From contig NZ_NBTM02000001.1 in assembly GCF_002083135.2 (NCBI RefSeq), forward strand, positions 1,550,001 through 1,614,000: 64,000 nucleotides of DNA, written 5' to 3'. The stretch's first letter is position 1, and each line of letters begins with the position of its first letter. This DNA comes from Aerococcus viridans. Lineage in GTDB: Bacteria; Bacillota; Bacilli; Lactobacillales; Aerococcaceae. Below the pieces are notes generated by a model. That model did not search any database and was not told the DNA's origin. It was given only the letters and a program-made list of their open reading frames with translations. Both the position numbers and the translations under genes were made by a program. Shown here one piece after another: positions 1 to 9,373 of the stretch.

Positions 1-40
1 GGTAAAATATATAGTATAGAAGATGGGTGGAGGTGGAGAA

Positions 41-652
41 ATGGAGACAGTATTATTTTCCATTGGTATCCTAGCCATTATCGCTGGAATGATGACGCGT
101 CATTATATGCTTGGAGGCATTATGGGTGCGGGATCTTTCTTATTGTATTTTGGTTTGTATGACAATGGGTCTTGGTTGTCACTGATGCTTTTTGCTTTAG
201 GGACAGTCTTGATTATTTCCGAAGTATTTTTACCTACTTACGGGATATTGGGTGTCGTAGGTTTGTTGATCGGTGCCTGGGGATTGATGGGACAGACTGC
301 AGATATCGGCGACGCGGTGGTAGATTTAACGATTGGTGTTGTTGTGGGTATCGTGGCCTTTTATATTTTAGTCAAGTTGGGTTACCGGATTCCTTTTAAT
401 GATCAAATTGTACTGAATACATCTTTGAATCGGGAGCGAGGTTATCAATCGCAAAGTGTGTCTGTTGCGGATTATGTTTCGCAAGAGGCTGTGACGCTCA
501 CGCCACTGAGACCGACTGGGAAAGCAACTTTCTCGGACGGGAATATCTTGGAAGTGATGAGTGACAATGAAGTGATTGGTAGTAATGAAAGGGTGGTTGT
601 TGTGAGGATTCGTAACAATCAATTATTAGTAAGGAGAGTGAACCATGAGTAG
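41..652 (+). CDS. NfeD-family membrane protein (YqeZ-like, short form)
   Basis: NfeD-type proteins sit in the membrane beside flotillins and are thought to help organise membrane microdomains. The N-terminal half holds about four hydrophobic segments (residues 1-115). The C-terminal part (about 140-203) has the alternating pattern of the NfeD OB-fold, including [10 protein letters not shown] and a final VVVVRI strand. The serine-protease domain of long NfeD proteins is absent. An upstream ATG at 23 lies within the ribosome binding site, so I start at 41, preceded by GGAGGTGG. The stop overlaps the start of floA by 8 bp, giving translational coupling. Family call is firm; the molecular function is inferred from the neighbour. 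Confidence 0.85.
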   Translation: METVLFSIGILAIIAGMMTRHYMLGGIMGAGSFLLYFGLYDNGSWLSLMLFALGTVLIISEVFLPTYGILGVVGLLIGAWGLMGQTADIGDAVVDLTIGVVVGIVAFYILVKLGYRIPFNDQIVLNTSLNRERGYQSQSVSVADYVSQEAVTLTPLRPTGKATFSDGNILEVMSDNEVIGSNERVVVVRIRNNQLLVRRVNHE

Positions 653-1652
653 TTCGTATGGAAATGATACAAGTATTTGGGGAATTTTGATTTTAGCCAT
701 CATTATTCTAGTCGTTTTAACGCTGTTCTTTACCTTTGTGCCAGTTGGCCTTTGGGTAACAGCTTATTTCTCAGGGGTAAAAGTTGGGATTGGCGATTTA
801 GTCGGTATGCGTCTACGTCGTGTAAATCCAAATAACATTATTAAACCTTTGATTAAGGCGACAAAAGCCGGATTATCCATTGATTTAAATGATTTAGAAG
901 CCCACTATTTAGCAGGTGGGGATATCAATATGGTCGTGGATGCCTTAATCGCAGCCCAACGTGCCAATATTGACCTAGAATTTGAACAAGCTGCGGCTAT
1001 TGACTTAGCAGGTCGTGACGTGTTTGAGGCCGTTCAAGTGTCTGTTAATCCTAAAGTGATTGAAACACCGATTATTTCAGCGGTTGCGATGAACGGTATT
1101 GAAGTGCGCGCGAAAGCTAAAGTAACTGTTCGCGCTAATATTGAACGTTTAGTTGGGGGTGCTGGTGAATCTACTATTATCGCCCGTGTTGGTGAAGGTA
1201 TTGTCACAACTGTTGGTTCAGCAGTGACACACTCAGAAGTCTTGGAAAACCCAGATGCCATTTCACAAACTATTTTGCGAAAAGGTTTAGATTCCGGTAC
1301 AGCATTTGAAATTCTATCGATTGATATTGCGGACGTTGATGTAGGTCGTAATATTGGGGCTAAACTACAAGCAGAGCAAGCGGAAGCGGACAAACGAATT
1401 GCCCAAGCCAAGGCTGAAGAGCGTCGTGCGATGGCCGTTGCCCAAGAGCAAGAAAATATTGCGAAAACGCAAGAAATGCGTGCGAAAGTTGTGGAAGCAC
1501 AGTCTCAAGTACCAGAAGCCTTAGCTGAGGCCTTTAGAAACGGTAAAATCGGGGTAATGGACTACTACAATATGCAAAATATTCAAGCAGATACGAAGAT
1601 GCGCGAAAGTCTTTCTGAAGGAGATTCTGAATACAATTCAGGTGATCAATAA
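645..1652 (+). CDS. floA: Flotillin-like protein FloA
   Basis: Bacterial flotillin that assembles in functional membrane microdomains. It has a hydrophobic N-terminal hairpin (residues about 10-40), a central SPFH/PHB-type region with the repeated ARAN/VTVRAN pattern, and an Ala/Glu-rich coiled coil (about 235-290) typical of flotillin oligomerisation. The length of 335 residues matches Bacillus FloA (YqfA). The start follows AAGGAGAG and overlaps the end of the nfeD gene. The stop overlaps the next ATG (TAATG), so the three genes form a tightly coupled operon equivalent to yqeZ-yqfA-yqfB. Confidence 0.93.
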   Translation: MSSSYGNDTSIWGILILAIIILVVLTLFFTFVPVGLWVTAYFSGVKVGIGDLVGMRLRRVNPNNIIKPLIKATKAGLSIDLNDLEAHYLAGGDINMVVDALIAAQRANIDLEFEQAAAIDLAGRDVFEAVQVSVNPKVIETPIISAVAMNGIEVRAKAKVTVRANIERLVGGAGESTIIARVGEGIVTTVGSAVTHSEVLENPDAISQTILRKGLDSGTAFEILSIDIADVDVGRNIGAKLQAEQAEADKRIAQAKAEERRAMAVAQEQENIAKTQEMRAKVVEAQSQVPEALAEAFRNGKIGVMDYYNMQNIQADTKMRESLSEGDSEYNSGDQ

Positions 1653-2551
1653 TGGAACTGATTGGAATTCTGATCTTCGCGTTTGGGCTAGCGCACAGCT
1701 TTTACAAGGATCACCAGAAGAAGCTAGAAGCAGAAGAGAAGGCGAAAGCGAAACGATTTGATGCTTCTAATCAACCTTCGCGGATGAGTGAAAACGGCGT
1801 GAATCGGCAAAGAAACACGCGCCAAACCCAAACCCGACAGACTCGACAAACTTTAAATCGTCAAAGTACCAGTCGCGGTAGACACCAAGAAGATAAGGAG
1901 CCAAAAACCTTGGCAGATTATCTAGCTAAAGCCCAAGCGTATTTAGATGAAGTGGATGCGGATGCGCAAAAGTCTTTTGAAGAAGGGCAGACTGAAAAGA
2001 TTCAAGCTAAAAAGCAGAATAAGCAAGGACGAAATGCAAACCAACAAAATCGTGGTCAGCAGTATGCTAAACAAAACCAGGCTATGCGGGCACAGAACCG
2101 TCAAAACCAACATGCAACCTTAAACCAAGCTGAGGGCGGTCAAAGCACCGCGCTTGTTGGTGAAGGAACGGGTTGGGATGAGTCAGATGTATATGCTGAG
2201 GGTCGTGGCTATTCTGCAGAAGGTAGTCGCTTTAATGAAGGTTCTGTACCTGAAAATGCAATGTTGAATGGTGATTATTTTGACCAAGAAATGGCTGCCA
2301 ATGTCCTTGAATTAGGGAAAGAATTGCAGCAAATGGATGAAATGTATGACCGTGAAGCGGACCGTTTTGATAGAGAAGTAGGCCAATTGTTTAATGAAAT
2401 GGAAGATCCAGGTAAAGATTTACATGTGACGACTGAAAGCAAGAAAAAATCACGAAATCCGCGCGAAATATTAGCTTTATCTAATCAAGATAACCTAAAA
2501 CGTGGTATATTATTAAAAGAAATACTGGACAAACCAGTAGCTAAAAGATAG
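1652..2551 (+). CDS. Q/N/R-rich hypothetical protein coupled to floA
   Basis: I do not recognise this protein as a named family. A short hydrophobic stretch (residues 1-17) could be a membrane anchor or signal, followed by a Lys/Glu-rich segment. A long low-complexity region rich in Gln, Asn and Arg (about 45-165) is probably disordered. An acidic segment follows. The last 30 residues are better ordered and end in LLKEILDKPVAKR, which resembles a short C-terminal motif seen on many Firmicutes proteins. The start codon shares a base with the floA stop. Position suggests a partner or accessory of the flotillin system; this is inference from context only. Confidence 0.75.
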   Translation: MELIGILIFAFGLAHSFYKDHQKKLEAEEKAKAKRFDASNQPSRMSENGVNRQRNTRQTQTRQTRQTLNRQSTSRGRHQEDKEPKTLADYLAKAQAYLDEVDADAQKSFEEGQTEKIQAKKQNKQGRNANQQNRGQQYAKQNQAMRAQNRQNQHATLNQAEGGQSTALVGEGTGWDESDVYAEGRGYSAEGSRFNEGSVPENAMLNGDYFDQEMAANVLELGKELQQMDEMYDREADRFDREVGQLFNEMEDPGKDLHVTTESKKKSRNPREILALSNQDNLKRGILLKEILDKPVAKR

Positions 2552-2557
2552 GTGTGA

Positions 2558-2715
2558 TGATAGTCGCTTAGAATTAACCGCTTCTAACGCATCTAGGTGA
2601 GTAAATGCTAAAGCACTAACTCGCCCATAAACTAGAACAAAAGGCGGCTAAACACTGCAAGTGTTCAGCGTATTTTGTGAAGTGTCGGACAATTCCGACT
2701 ATGGGAACCTGATAT
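2558..2715. repeat. Multi-hairpin intergenic region
   Basis: The gap after the floA operon holds several inverted repeats. One is GGTGAGT...ACTCGCC with an inner TGCT/AGCA. Another is ACAAAA...TTTTGT around AACACTTGC/GCAAGTGTT-type arms. A third is TCGG...CCGA at 2685-2699. Read on the minus strand the layout (CATAGTCGG, then CTTCAC, nested hairpin, then GGGCGAG) loosely resembles the nested-hairpin elements at 14.95, 25.6 and 48.9 kb. It may be a diverged copy. No ORF is supported. Confidence 0.4.
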
Positions 2716-2734
2716 CACGACTTTCTTAGCATAC

Positions 2735-2765
2735 AAAAGGGGCTGTGAGACAGCCCCTTTTAGTT
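2735..2765 (+). terminator. Rho-independent terminator after the floA operon
   Basis: AAAAGGGGCTG and CAGCCCCTTTT form a perfect 11-bp stem with a 5-base loop followed by T residues. Because the stem begins with A4 it could work in both directions. Confidence 0.85.
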
Positions 2766-2800
2766 TATCCGATTTTTAAATCAGAGAGGATGTATCAATA

Positions 2801-3556
2801 ATGAACTGGGTTTTAAATACAATTGCTTATGGTGACTTGATGGCACAAGAAAGTTTTGGCCAATTAGATATGATTGATTCTGTTAAAGGGTTAGGTTTTG
2901 ACTATATTGAATTAAGAAGTGAATACTTTGACGGTTCAGACCAAGAATTGGTGGACCTAAAAGCTGCAAACCAAAAAGCGGGCTTAACTGTTTTCCTTTC
3001 TGTGCCAGCACCTTTATTTGAAGAGGGCCTATTAAATCCTGAATTAGAAAACTACTTTGAATTAGCCCAAGCGGTTGGTGCTATACAATTGAAGGTCAAC
3101 TTAGGTGCCTATAACCCAGAAACAGTGGTTGCAGATATGACGTTGGTCAATAAACTAATTGACCGGTTCAGCATTTCCCTAACCTTGGAAAATGACATCA
3201 CGAAAGCAACAGGCGCTAGCGACTATTTTAAAGCCTTTTTACAAGACAATGGTAACGATAAAGTGGGCATGTGCTTCGATGTGGGTAATTTTTTATACTT
3301 CGATGAAGATCCAGTAACAGAGGTTAAAAATGTCTTACCATTGGTACATTATGTCCACCTAAAACAAGTGGAACAAGCGACCAATACTAGTTTAGCAGGC
3401 TTATCGGTAGGGGACGTGGACTTTGTTGCTGTCTTGAAAGAGATAGACCCAGCCATCCCTATTGCGATTGAGTGCCAATATAAAGCTTCTGATATTGCGG
3501 AAGTTGAAGGGCAGATCAAAAACGATATCGAAAATATCCTATCTGGCTTAAATTAG
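2801..3556 (+). CDS. Sugar phosphate isomerase/epimerase family protein (TIM barrel)
   Basis: A 251-residue protein of the xylose-isomerase-like TIM-barrel superfamily (AP endonuclease 2 type). Visible family marks are IELRSEY near the N-terminus (Glu metal ligand), LTLENDI around residue 130, GMCFDVGNF around 157, HYVHLKQV (His) around 185 and IAIECQY near the C-terminus. Each supplies a typical acidic or His metal ligand. Start ATG is preceded by GAGAGGATG. The gene stands alone between a terminator and tgt. Substrate cannot be told from the sequence. Confidence 0.8.
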   Translation: MNWVLNTIAYGDLMAQESFGQLDMIDSVKGLGFDYIELRSEYFDGSDQELVDLKAANQKAGLTVFLSVPAPLFEEGLLNPELENYFELAQAVGAIQLKVNLGAYNPETVVADMTLVNKLIDRFSISLTLENDITKATGASDYFKAFLQDNGNDKVGMCFDVGNFLYFDEDPVTEVKNVLPLVHYVHLKQVEQATNTSLAGLSVGDVDFVAVLKEIDPAIPIAIECQYKASDIAEVEGQIKNDIENILSGLN

Positions 3557-3644
3557 AAAACAGCTAGAAATGCCTATGGAATGGCCTATATCCCTTGCTT
3601 GCAGGCCGGATGCATGGTAACATTGTTTGGTTGTCAATATGTTG

Positions 3645-4869
<1,225 letters not shown>

Positions 4870-4916
4870 GTCAAGACCTTTTCTTTTTGAAAAAGGGCTA
4901 GGCGAGGTCTTGCTAA
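4870..4916 (+). terminator. Possible weak terminator/hairpin after tgt
   Basis: CAAGACCT pairs with AGGTCTTG, with an inner CCTTTT/AAAAGG hairpin. The trailing T content (CTAAATCTTTT) is poor, so read-through into yajC is possible. Confidence 0.4.
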
Positions 4917-4921
4917 ATCTT

Positions 4922-4949
4922 TTGGCTTACAAGGGTTAACCTATATAAT
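4922..4949 (+). promoter_or_regulatory. Candidate sigma-A promoter for yajC
   Basis: TTGGCT, 16 bases, TATAAT. The -10 box is perfect. The position is about 90 bp before the yajC start, which leaves a leader of roughly 85 nt. Confidence 0.5.
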
Positions 4950-5041
4950 TTATCGGCACTTTATGGTACGATTATGCTAATAATGAAAAAAATGAACGGT
5001 TCATATGTGAACAAATAATCAAACAGGAGGTTATTCTTATT

Positions 5042-5425
5042 ATGGGAATGGGAACAATATTATATATCGTTGTTTTAGTGGCTTTAATGTACTTCATGTT
5101 AATTAGACCACAACAAAAACGTCAAAAAGAAACACAAGAAATGATGGCTGCAATGGCAGTTGGTGATTCAGCAGTAACAATCGGTGGGTTACACGGTGTC
5201 ATTGCTGAAATCGATGAAACTAAAAACACTATCACTTTAGATTGTGAAGGTGTCTACTTAGTATTTGATCGTCGTGCAATTGCGCGTACGCAAAAAGCTG
5301 ACCCAATGAATACTGAAATGGCTAACGATATCATGAGCGATGCTGCTGAAGAAGAAGCTCGCGAAAATGATGTAGTCATTGAAGATGTAGAAGCAGGCGA
5401 CCAACAAGAGGACGATCAAATCTAG
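5042..5425 (+). CDS. yajC: Preprotein translocase subunit YajC
   Basis: Small accessory subunit of the SecDF-YajC membrane complex. One N-terminal transmembrane segment (residues about 3-21) is followed by the family signature LIRPQQKRQKE, then a small beta domain with VTIGGLHGVIAEID. The acidic tail (EEEARENDVVIEDVEAGDQQEDDQ) is longer than in Bacillus and probably disordered. Start ATG has the strong site CAGGAGGTT. It follows tgt, the conserved order in bacteria. Confidence 0.93.
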   Translation: MGMGTILYIVVLVALMYFMLIRPQQKRQKETQEMMAAMAVGDSAVTIGGLHGVIAEIDETKNTITLDCEGVYLVFDRRAIARTQKADPMNTEMANDIMSDAAEEEARENDVVIEDVEAGDQQEDDQI

Positions 5426-5478
5426 TCACAGCAACCGCTTGATTCAGAATGATTGAACCTTTCGTTACGGAGGCCATT

Positions 5479-5760
5479 ATGAAAGTTTCGAACTTTGAAT
5501 TCCTCTGTCTTCGTCCATGGTTTCTTTCAAAATCTCAAAGTATTAAAAAACAAGGGTATAATGGGATAGAATGGCAAGACATTGAAGAATATTTTAAAGA
5601 TTTTGCGTGGAAACGTCAGGCACCAAAGAAATTTAGTGCCCGTATTCAAGAAATCAAGAAGTTACACGCGAATGACTATTTAGATTATGCAAAATTGCAG
5701 GCGACAGTATATGATGTTCATCCGCTAGATGAAATGAATATCGACGATTTGTTAAAATAG
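5479..5760 (+). CDS. ComN-like post-transcriptional regulator family protein
   Basis: A 93-residue protein that fits the post-transcriptional regulator family including Bacillus ComN. It has the opening LRPWFLSKSQSIKKQGYNG, a central WKRQAPKKF motif, and the DYLDYAKLQATVYD segment. In Bacillus, ComN controls comE mRNA; whether this one does so is not known. The ORF is open upstream to 5449, but the ATG at 5479 has GGAGG just before it. It lies 53 bp after yajC and probably shares its transcript. Family call rests on my memory of the motif pattern. Confidence 0.7.
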   Translation: MKVSNFEFLCLRPWFLSKSQSIKKQGYNGIEWQDIEEYFKDFAWKRQAPKKFSARIQEIKKLHANDYLDYAKLQATVYDVHPLDEMNIDDLLK

Positions 5761-5785
5761 TATAATTTCAAAAATGAAAAATTCA

Positions 5786-5816
5786 GAGGGGTATGACTAT
5801 GTGTCATGCTCTTTTT
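5786..5816 (+). terminator. Terminator after the ComN-like gene
   Basis: GGGGTATGAC and GTCATGCTCT-type arms pair with some G-U pairs around a TATGT loop, followed by TTTTT. Confidence 0.6.
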
Positions 5817-5877
5817 GGTTGTGCTAGATTTATGTATTGCTTATTTTCTTAAGAGTCATCGTAAAGAAAATGACATT

Positions 5878-5943
5878 TTTTTTAGGTATATCTATAAAAA
5901 CAAAGTAGGTAATTTCCAAATACACCTAAAAATAAGGTATAAT
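5878..5943 (+). promoter_or_regulatory. Promoter and putative operators of the DtxR-family gene
   Basis: A perfect TATAAT lies at 5938-5943. Overlapping it is an inverted repeat, ACCT-7 bases-AGGT at 5924-5938, within CACCTAAAAATAAGGTA. A second imperfect palindrome, TTTTAGGTATATCTATAAAA, lies at about 5879-5898. DtxR-type regulators bind AT-rich palindromes with AGGT/ACCT-like half sites, so autoregulation by Mn or Fe is plausible. Inference only. Confidence 0.45.
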
Positions 5944-5983
5944 AGTACTAATGAGCGTAAGCATTAAAGAAAGGTGATTAACC

Positions 5984-6631
5984 ATGTCTAAAAGTAGAGA
6001 AGATTATATGAAAGTCATTTTTGAATTCGGTGGCAAGATGGATCGTGTAGGCAACAAAGCAATTAGCGAAGCCTTAAATATTTCCGCTGCCTCTGTAACT
6101 GAAATGATTTCAAAATTACAAGAAGAGGGTTGGATCACTTACATTCCTTACCAAGGTGTCCAATTAACTGAAGAAGGAACCAAAATGGGTGCTTCTTTAG
6201 TACGTCGTCACCGTTTATGGGAAATGTTCTTATATGAAAAATTAGGTTACAACTGGGATCAAGTTCATGAAGAAGCTGAACAGTTAGAACATACTGGGAC
6301 AGAATTCTTCATTGACCAATTAGATGAATTCTTAGGTAAACCTGTATACTGTCCGCACGGTGGGGCTATTCCTGATAAAGATGGCGTGATGGCTAAAGAG
6401 GCTACGATGCCTTTAGCTGATTTAGCGGTTGGTGATAAGTTTAAAATCCAACGTGTAACAGATGATAAAGATTTATTAAACTACCTAGATAAGTTAGATA
6501 TCAAACTAGATAAAAAATATACGATTGATGAAATTGAAGCTTTTGACAAATCATTTACGATTTCACGTAAAGGGGAATCAATTGTATTGAATCCTAAGGC
6601 GACTTTAAATATTTTTGTCGACGAAGATTAA
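5984..6631 (+). CDS. DtxR/MntR-family metal-dependent transcriptional regulator
   Basis: Three-domain regulator of 215 residues. The N-terminal winged helix (about 1-70) contains ISAASVTEMISKLQEEGWI. The metal-binding dimerisation domain (about 75-140) contains VRRHRLWEMFLYEKLGY, the EEAEQLEH motif and CPHGGAIP. A C-terminal FeoA/SH3-like domain spans about 150-215. The long form resembles ScaR/SloR/SirR-type Mn or Fe repressors of lactic acid bacteria rather than the short Bacillus MntR. No transporter is adjacent, so its targets lie elsewhere. The metal cannot be told by eye. Confidence 0.88.
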   Translation: MSKSREDYMKVIFEFGGKMDRVGNKAISEALNISAASVTEMISKLQEEGWITYIPYQGVQLTEEGTKMGASLVRRHRLWEMFLYEKLGYNWDQVHEEAEQLEHTGTEFFIDQLDEFLGKPVYCPHGGAIPDKDGVMAKEATMPLADLAVGDKFKIQRVTDDKDLLNYLDKLDIKLDKKYTIDEIEAFDKSFTISRKGESIVLNPKATLNIFVDED

Positions 6632-6670
6632 TCATCACAAGTAACCCAGTGTTTAAAGGGGGTAAGTGTC

Positions 6671-7945
6671 ATGCGCACGATTGGGATATTATCATTTGAT
6701 GATCCAAAAATTGATGGGTCTAGGAAAATATTACATGTCGATATGGATGCTTTCTTCGCCTCTGTTGAACAAAGGGATAATCCTGCTTATCGGGGAAAAC
6801 CGGTGATCATTGCCCGCCATCCAAAAGAGAATTCGGGTAAGGGTGTTGTATCAACGGCTTCTTATGAAGCGCGTAAATATGGTGTCCATTCAGCCATGTC
6901 TGCAGCTGAAGCTTACCGCTTATGTCCGCAAGGGATTTTTGTGTCGGGTAACTATGCCTTATACCGCGAAGTTTCAGAACAAGTACGAGAAATTTTCAAG
7001 CGGTATACGGATATTATCGAACCTCTTTCTATAGATGAGGCCTTTTTAGATGTGACGGATAATAAGAAGGGGATTCCTTATGCCATGGATGTGGCCAAGG
7101 AAATTCAAGAAACCATTTATAAGGAATTGAATTTAACTTGTTCGATTGGGGTTTCTTATAATAAATTCATTGCCAAGTTGGCATCTGACTACCAAAAACC
7201 ATTTGGTATGACTGTGATTACCCCTAAACGAGCGATTCCCTTTTTGGAGCAATTACCGATTGAAGATTTTTATGGAGTTGGGACTAGGTCGGCTGAAAAA
7301 ATGCATGAATTGGATATTTATACGGGTGCAGACTTGAAAAAATTATCCCAAGATGAATGCATTCAATATTTCGGTAAGGCAGGGCTAGCCTTGTATGAAC
7401 GGGTCCGCGGAGTTGACGACCGGCCGGTGAAAGTCACCCGCATCCGTAAATCGATTGGGAAGGAGCGGACCTTTTATCCTTTCCTTTACCACGATAATGA
7501 GGTGGAAGAAACTTTGCGTAAGCTAGCCAATTCAGTGTCTGAGGCCCTGGGTAAAAAGGACATGCACGGAAAGGTGGTGACCTTGAAGTTTCGGAATGTG
7601 GATTTTGAGACGGTTACACGGCAGACGTCGCTTGTTGACGCAATTTCAAATAGCCAAGATATTTATTTTTACGCCTTGGACTTATGGCAAACTTATGGGG
7701 ATGTCAGTCAGGGGATTCGCTTGCTGGGGATTACGGTGAGTGATTTGTCTCAGTTGGCCTTTGAAAATATCCGCTTGAATTTATATGAACATCAAGCTAA
7801 AGAAGCGGAAACGCTGGCCTACAAATCCAACACATTATTATCAGAGAATGAAGAAATAAATGAAAATAAAAATATAAAAGAAGATTCAACAATCCAACCT
7901 GCCCCAGACCAAGCGCCATCTGAACATGAGGATGGTGACGCGTAA
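6671..7945 (+). CDS. dinB: DNA polymerase IV (DinB)
   Basis: Y-family translesion polymerase. Catalytic motifs are LHVDMDAFFASVEQ (two Asp, residues about 24 and 26) and PLSIDEAFLDVT (Asp-Glu pair). CSIGVSYNKFIAKLASDYQKP is split here as CSIGVSYNKF and AKLASDYQKP. The little-finger domain follows to about residue 365. The segment IRLNLYEHQ near 372 resembles a weakened beta-clamp contact. The last 45 residues are acidic, low complexity and probably disordered, longer than usual. An SD-like AAGGGGG precedes the ATG. No LexA-type box was recognised upstream. Confidence 0.94.
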   Translation: MRTIGILSFDDPKIDGSRKILHVDMDAFFASVEQRDNPAYRGKPVIIARHPKENSGKGVVSTASYEARKYGVHSAMSAAEAYRLCPQGIFVSGNYALYREVSEQVREIFKRYTDIIEPLSIDEAFLDVTDNKKGIPYAMDVAKEIQETIYKELNLTCSIGVSYNKFIAKLASDYQKPFGMTVITPKRAIPFLEQLPIEDFYGVGTRSAEKMHELDIYTGADLKKLSQDECIQYFGKAGLALYERVRGVDDRPVKVTRIRKSIGKERTFYPFLYHDNEVEETLRKLANSVSEALGKKDMHGKVVTLKFRNVDFETVTRQTSLVDAISNSQDIYFYALDLWQTYGDVSQGIRLLGITVSDLSQLAFENIRLNLYEHQAKEAETLAYKSNTLLSENEEINENKNIKEDSTIQPAPDQAPSEHEDGDA

Positions 7946-7984
7946 AACCGAATGGGTCAGATTTTAAACGGAGGAGCAATGCCA

Positions 7985-9304
7985 ATGGCAACTAAACACG
8001 AACAAATCATACAATATATTCAAAATCTCCCCATTGATTCCAAAATTTCGGTTAGGTCTATCGCACGCAATTTGAAGGTGTCAGAGGGAACTGCCTATCG
8101 AGCGATTAAATCGGCTGAAAACTTGCATTTAGTGGCGACCAAAGAGCGGGTGGGAACCGTCCGGATTGAAGAGAACGAAAACCGCCGCATGCACCATTTA
8201 ACGATTGAAGAAATTATCAAGGTGACGGATTGCCAGGTTTTAGGCGGGGCTTTAGGTTTGAGTCGTCAGGTTCGTAAATTTATTATCGGCGCCATGGAAG
8301 CGGACGGGATGCGTCGTTATATCGAACCAGATTCCTTGATTATCGTTGGTAACCGTGATGAAATTCAACGGATTGCCTTGGAAAATGACGTCGCTGTTCT
8401 AATCTCGGGTGGTTTTAAGCCGTCAGATGCCATTGTGGACTTGGCTAACAAGCGAGAAGTACCACTTTTAAGTGTCAACTTCGATACCTATGCGACGGCT
8501 ACTTTAATCAATAAAGCGATGATTGAGCGGTCTATGCAGAAGGATATTCTACTTGTTGAAGATATCTACATTCCGCTTGAGCAAACGCAATTTTTATACA
8601 CGGATGATACGATTACGGCCTACCGACAATTGTCAGAAAACTCGGGGCATACCCGTTTTCCAATTTGTGAAAGAGATGGTAAGTTGGCGGGGATTTTAAC
8701 GGCTAAGGATATCCTAGATTTTGCACCGGATACCCATTTAGCCAAAGCCATGACGCCAACGCCAATTTCGGCTAAGAAGCCAATGAGTGTGGCCTCAATT
8801 ACACATATGATGATTTGGGATGGCTTAGAAATACTACCTGTTGTGGATGAGGAGGATTATTTACAAGGAATCCTATCTAGACAAGATGTCTTACGAACAT
8901 TACAGTATACGCAACAGACAGAACAGAGTGAAAACCGTATTGAGATGCTATTAGCTGATAAGTTGAAATTCGTTGATCAAAATGAGGATATGACAAAAGC
9001 GCGTTACCGATTCCTGAGTGATGTTTCATTAACGAATGATTTTGGCGCCTTATCTAATGCCTTACAACATAGTATTATCCAACTATCGGTAAAACAATTT
9101 GTCAAGAAGCTACAAGGTAAATCAATCGTTGTTGATAAGGTAAGTGCATATTATTTAAAATTAGTACCCTTACAATCTACCATCGATATTGTGCTAGAAT
9201 TCCTAGATGTCTCTAGACGTTCAATGGAAATTGATATCACCGTCTACCATGGTAAACAAGTCATGACGAAAGCTTTGGCAAGTGTGAAAACTCTGACAAA
9301 TTAA
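7985..9304 (+). CDS. YtoI-like regulator: HTH, DRTGG, two CBS and hotdog domains
   Basis: Multi-domain protein of 439 residues with no known function. In order: an N-terminal winged HTH (about 1-60, ISVRSIARNLKVSEGTAYRAIK), a DRTGG-type domain (about 75-180), two CBS modules (about 185-305) that may sense a nucleotide, and a C-terminal hotdog thioesterase-like domain (about 325-439). The same architecture occurs in Bacillus YtoI, which also sits next to nrnA. ATGs at 7952 and 7979 are in frame, but only the ATG at 7985 is correctly spaced from GGAGGAG. A role as ligand-sensing transcription factor is inference. Confidence 0.85.
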   Translation: MATKHEQIIQYIQNLPIDSKISVRSIARNLKVSEGTAYRAIKSAENLHLVATKERVGTVRIEENENRRMHHLTIEEIIKVTDCQVLGGALGLSRQVRKFIIGAMEADGMRRYIEPDSLIIVGNRDEIQRIALENDVAVLISGGFKPSDAIVDLANKREVPLLSVNFDTYATATLINKAMIERSMQKDILLVEDIYIPLEQTQFLYTDDTITAYRQLSENSGHTRFPICERDGKLAGILTAKDILDFAPDTHLAKAMTPTPISAKKPMSVASITHMMIWDGLEILPVVDEEDYLQGILSRQDVLRTLQYTQQTEQSENRIEMLLADKLKFVDQNEDMTKARYRFLSDVSLTNDFGALSNALQHSIIQLSVKQFVKKLQGKSIVVDKVSAYYLKLVPLQSTIDIVLEFLDVSRRSMEIDITVYHGKQVMTKALASVKTLTN

Positions 9305-9373
9305 TGACGAATCTACCAAACATGGGTATAATTTAAATATAGAAAATTTTTTAGGTCTTAGAAAGAGGTCAAT

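Noticed and set aside
1034-1411. Minus-strand ORF inside floA and similar antisense ORFs (for example 16206-16532, 58598-59047)
   Set aside because: They are shadows of strongly biased codon use in real genes, without ribosome sites or recognisable domains.
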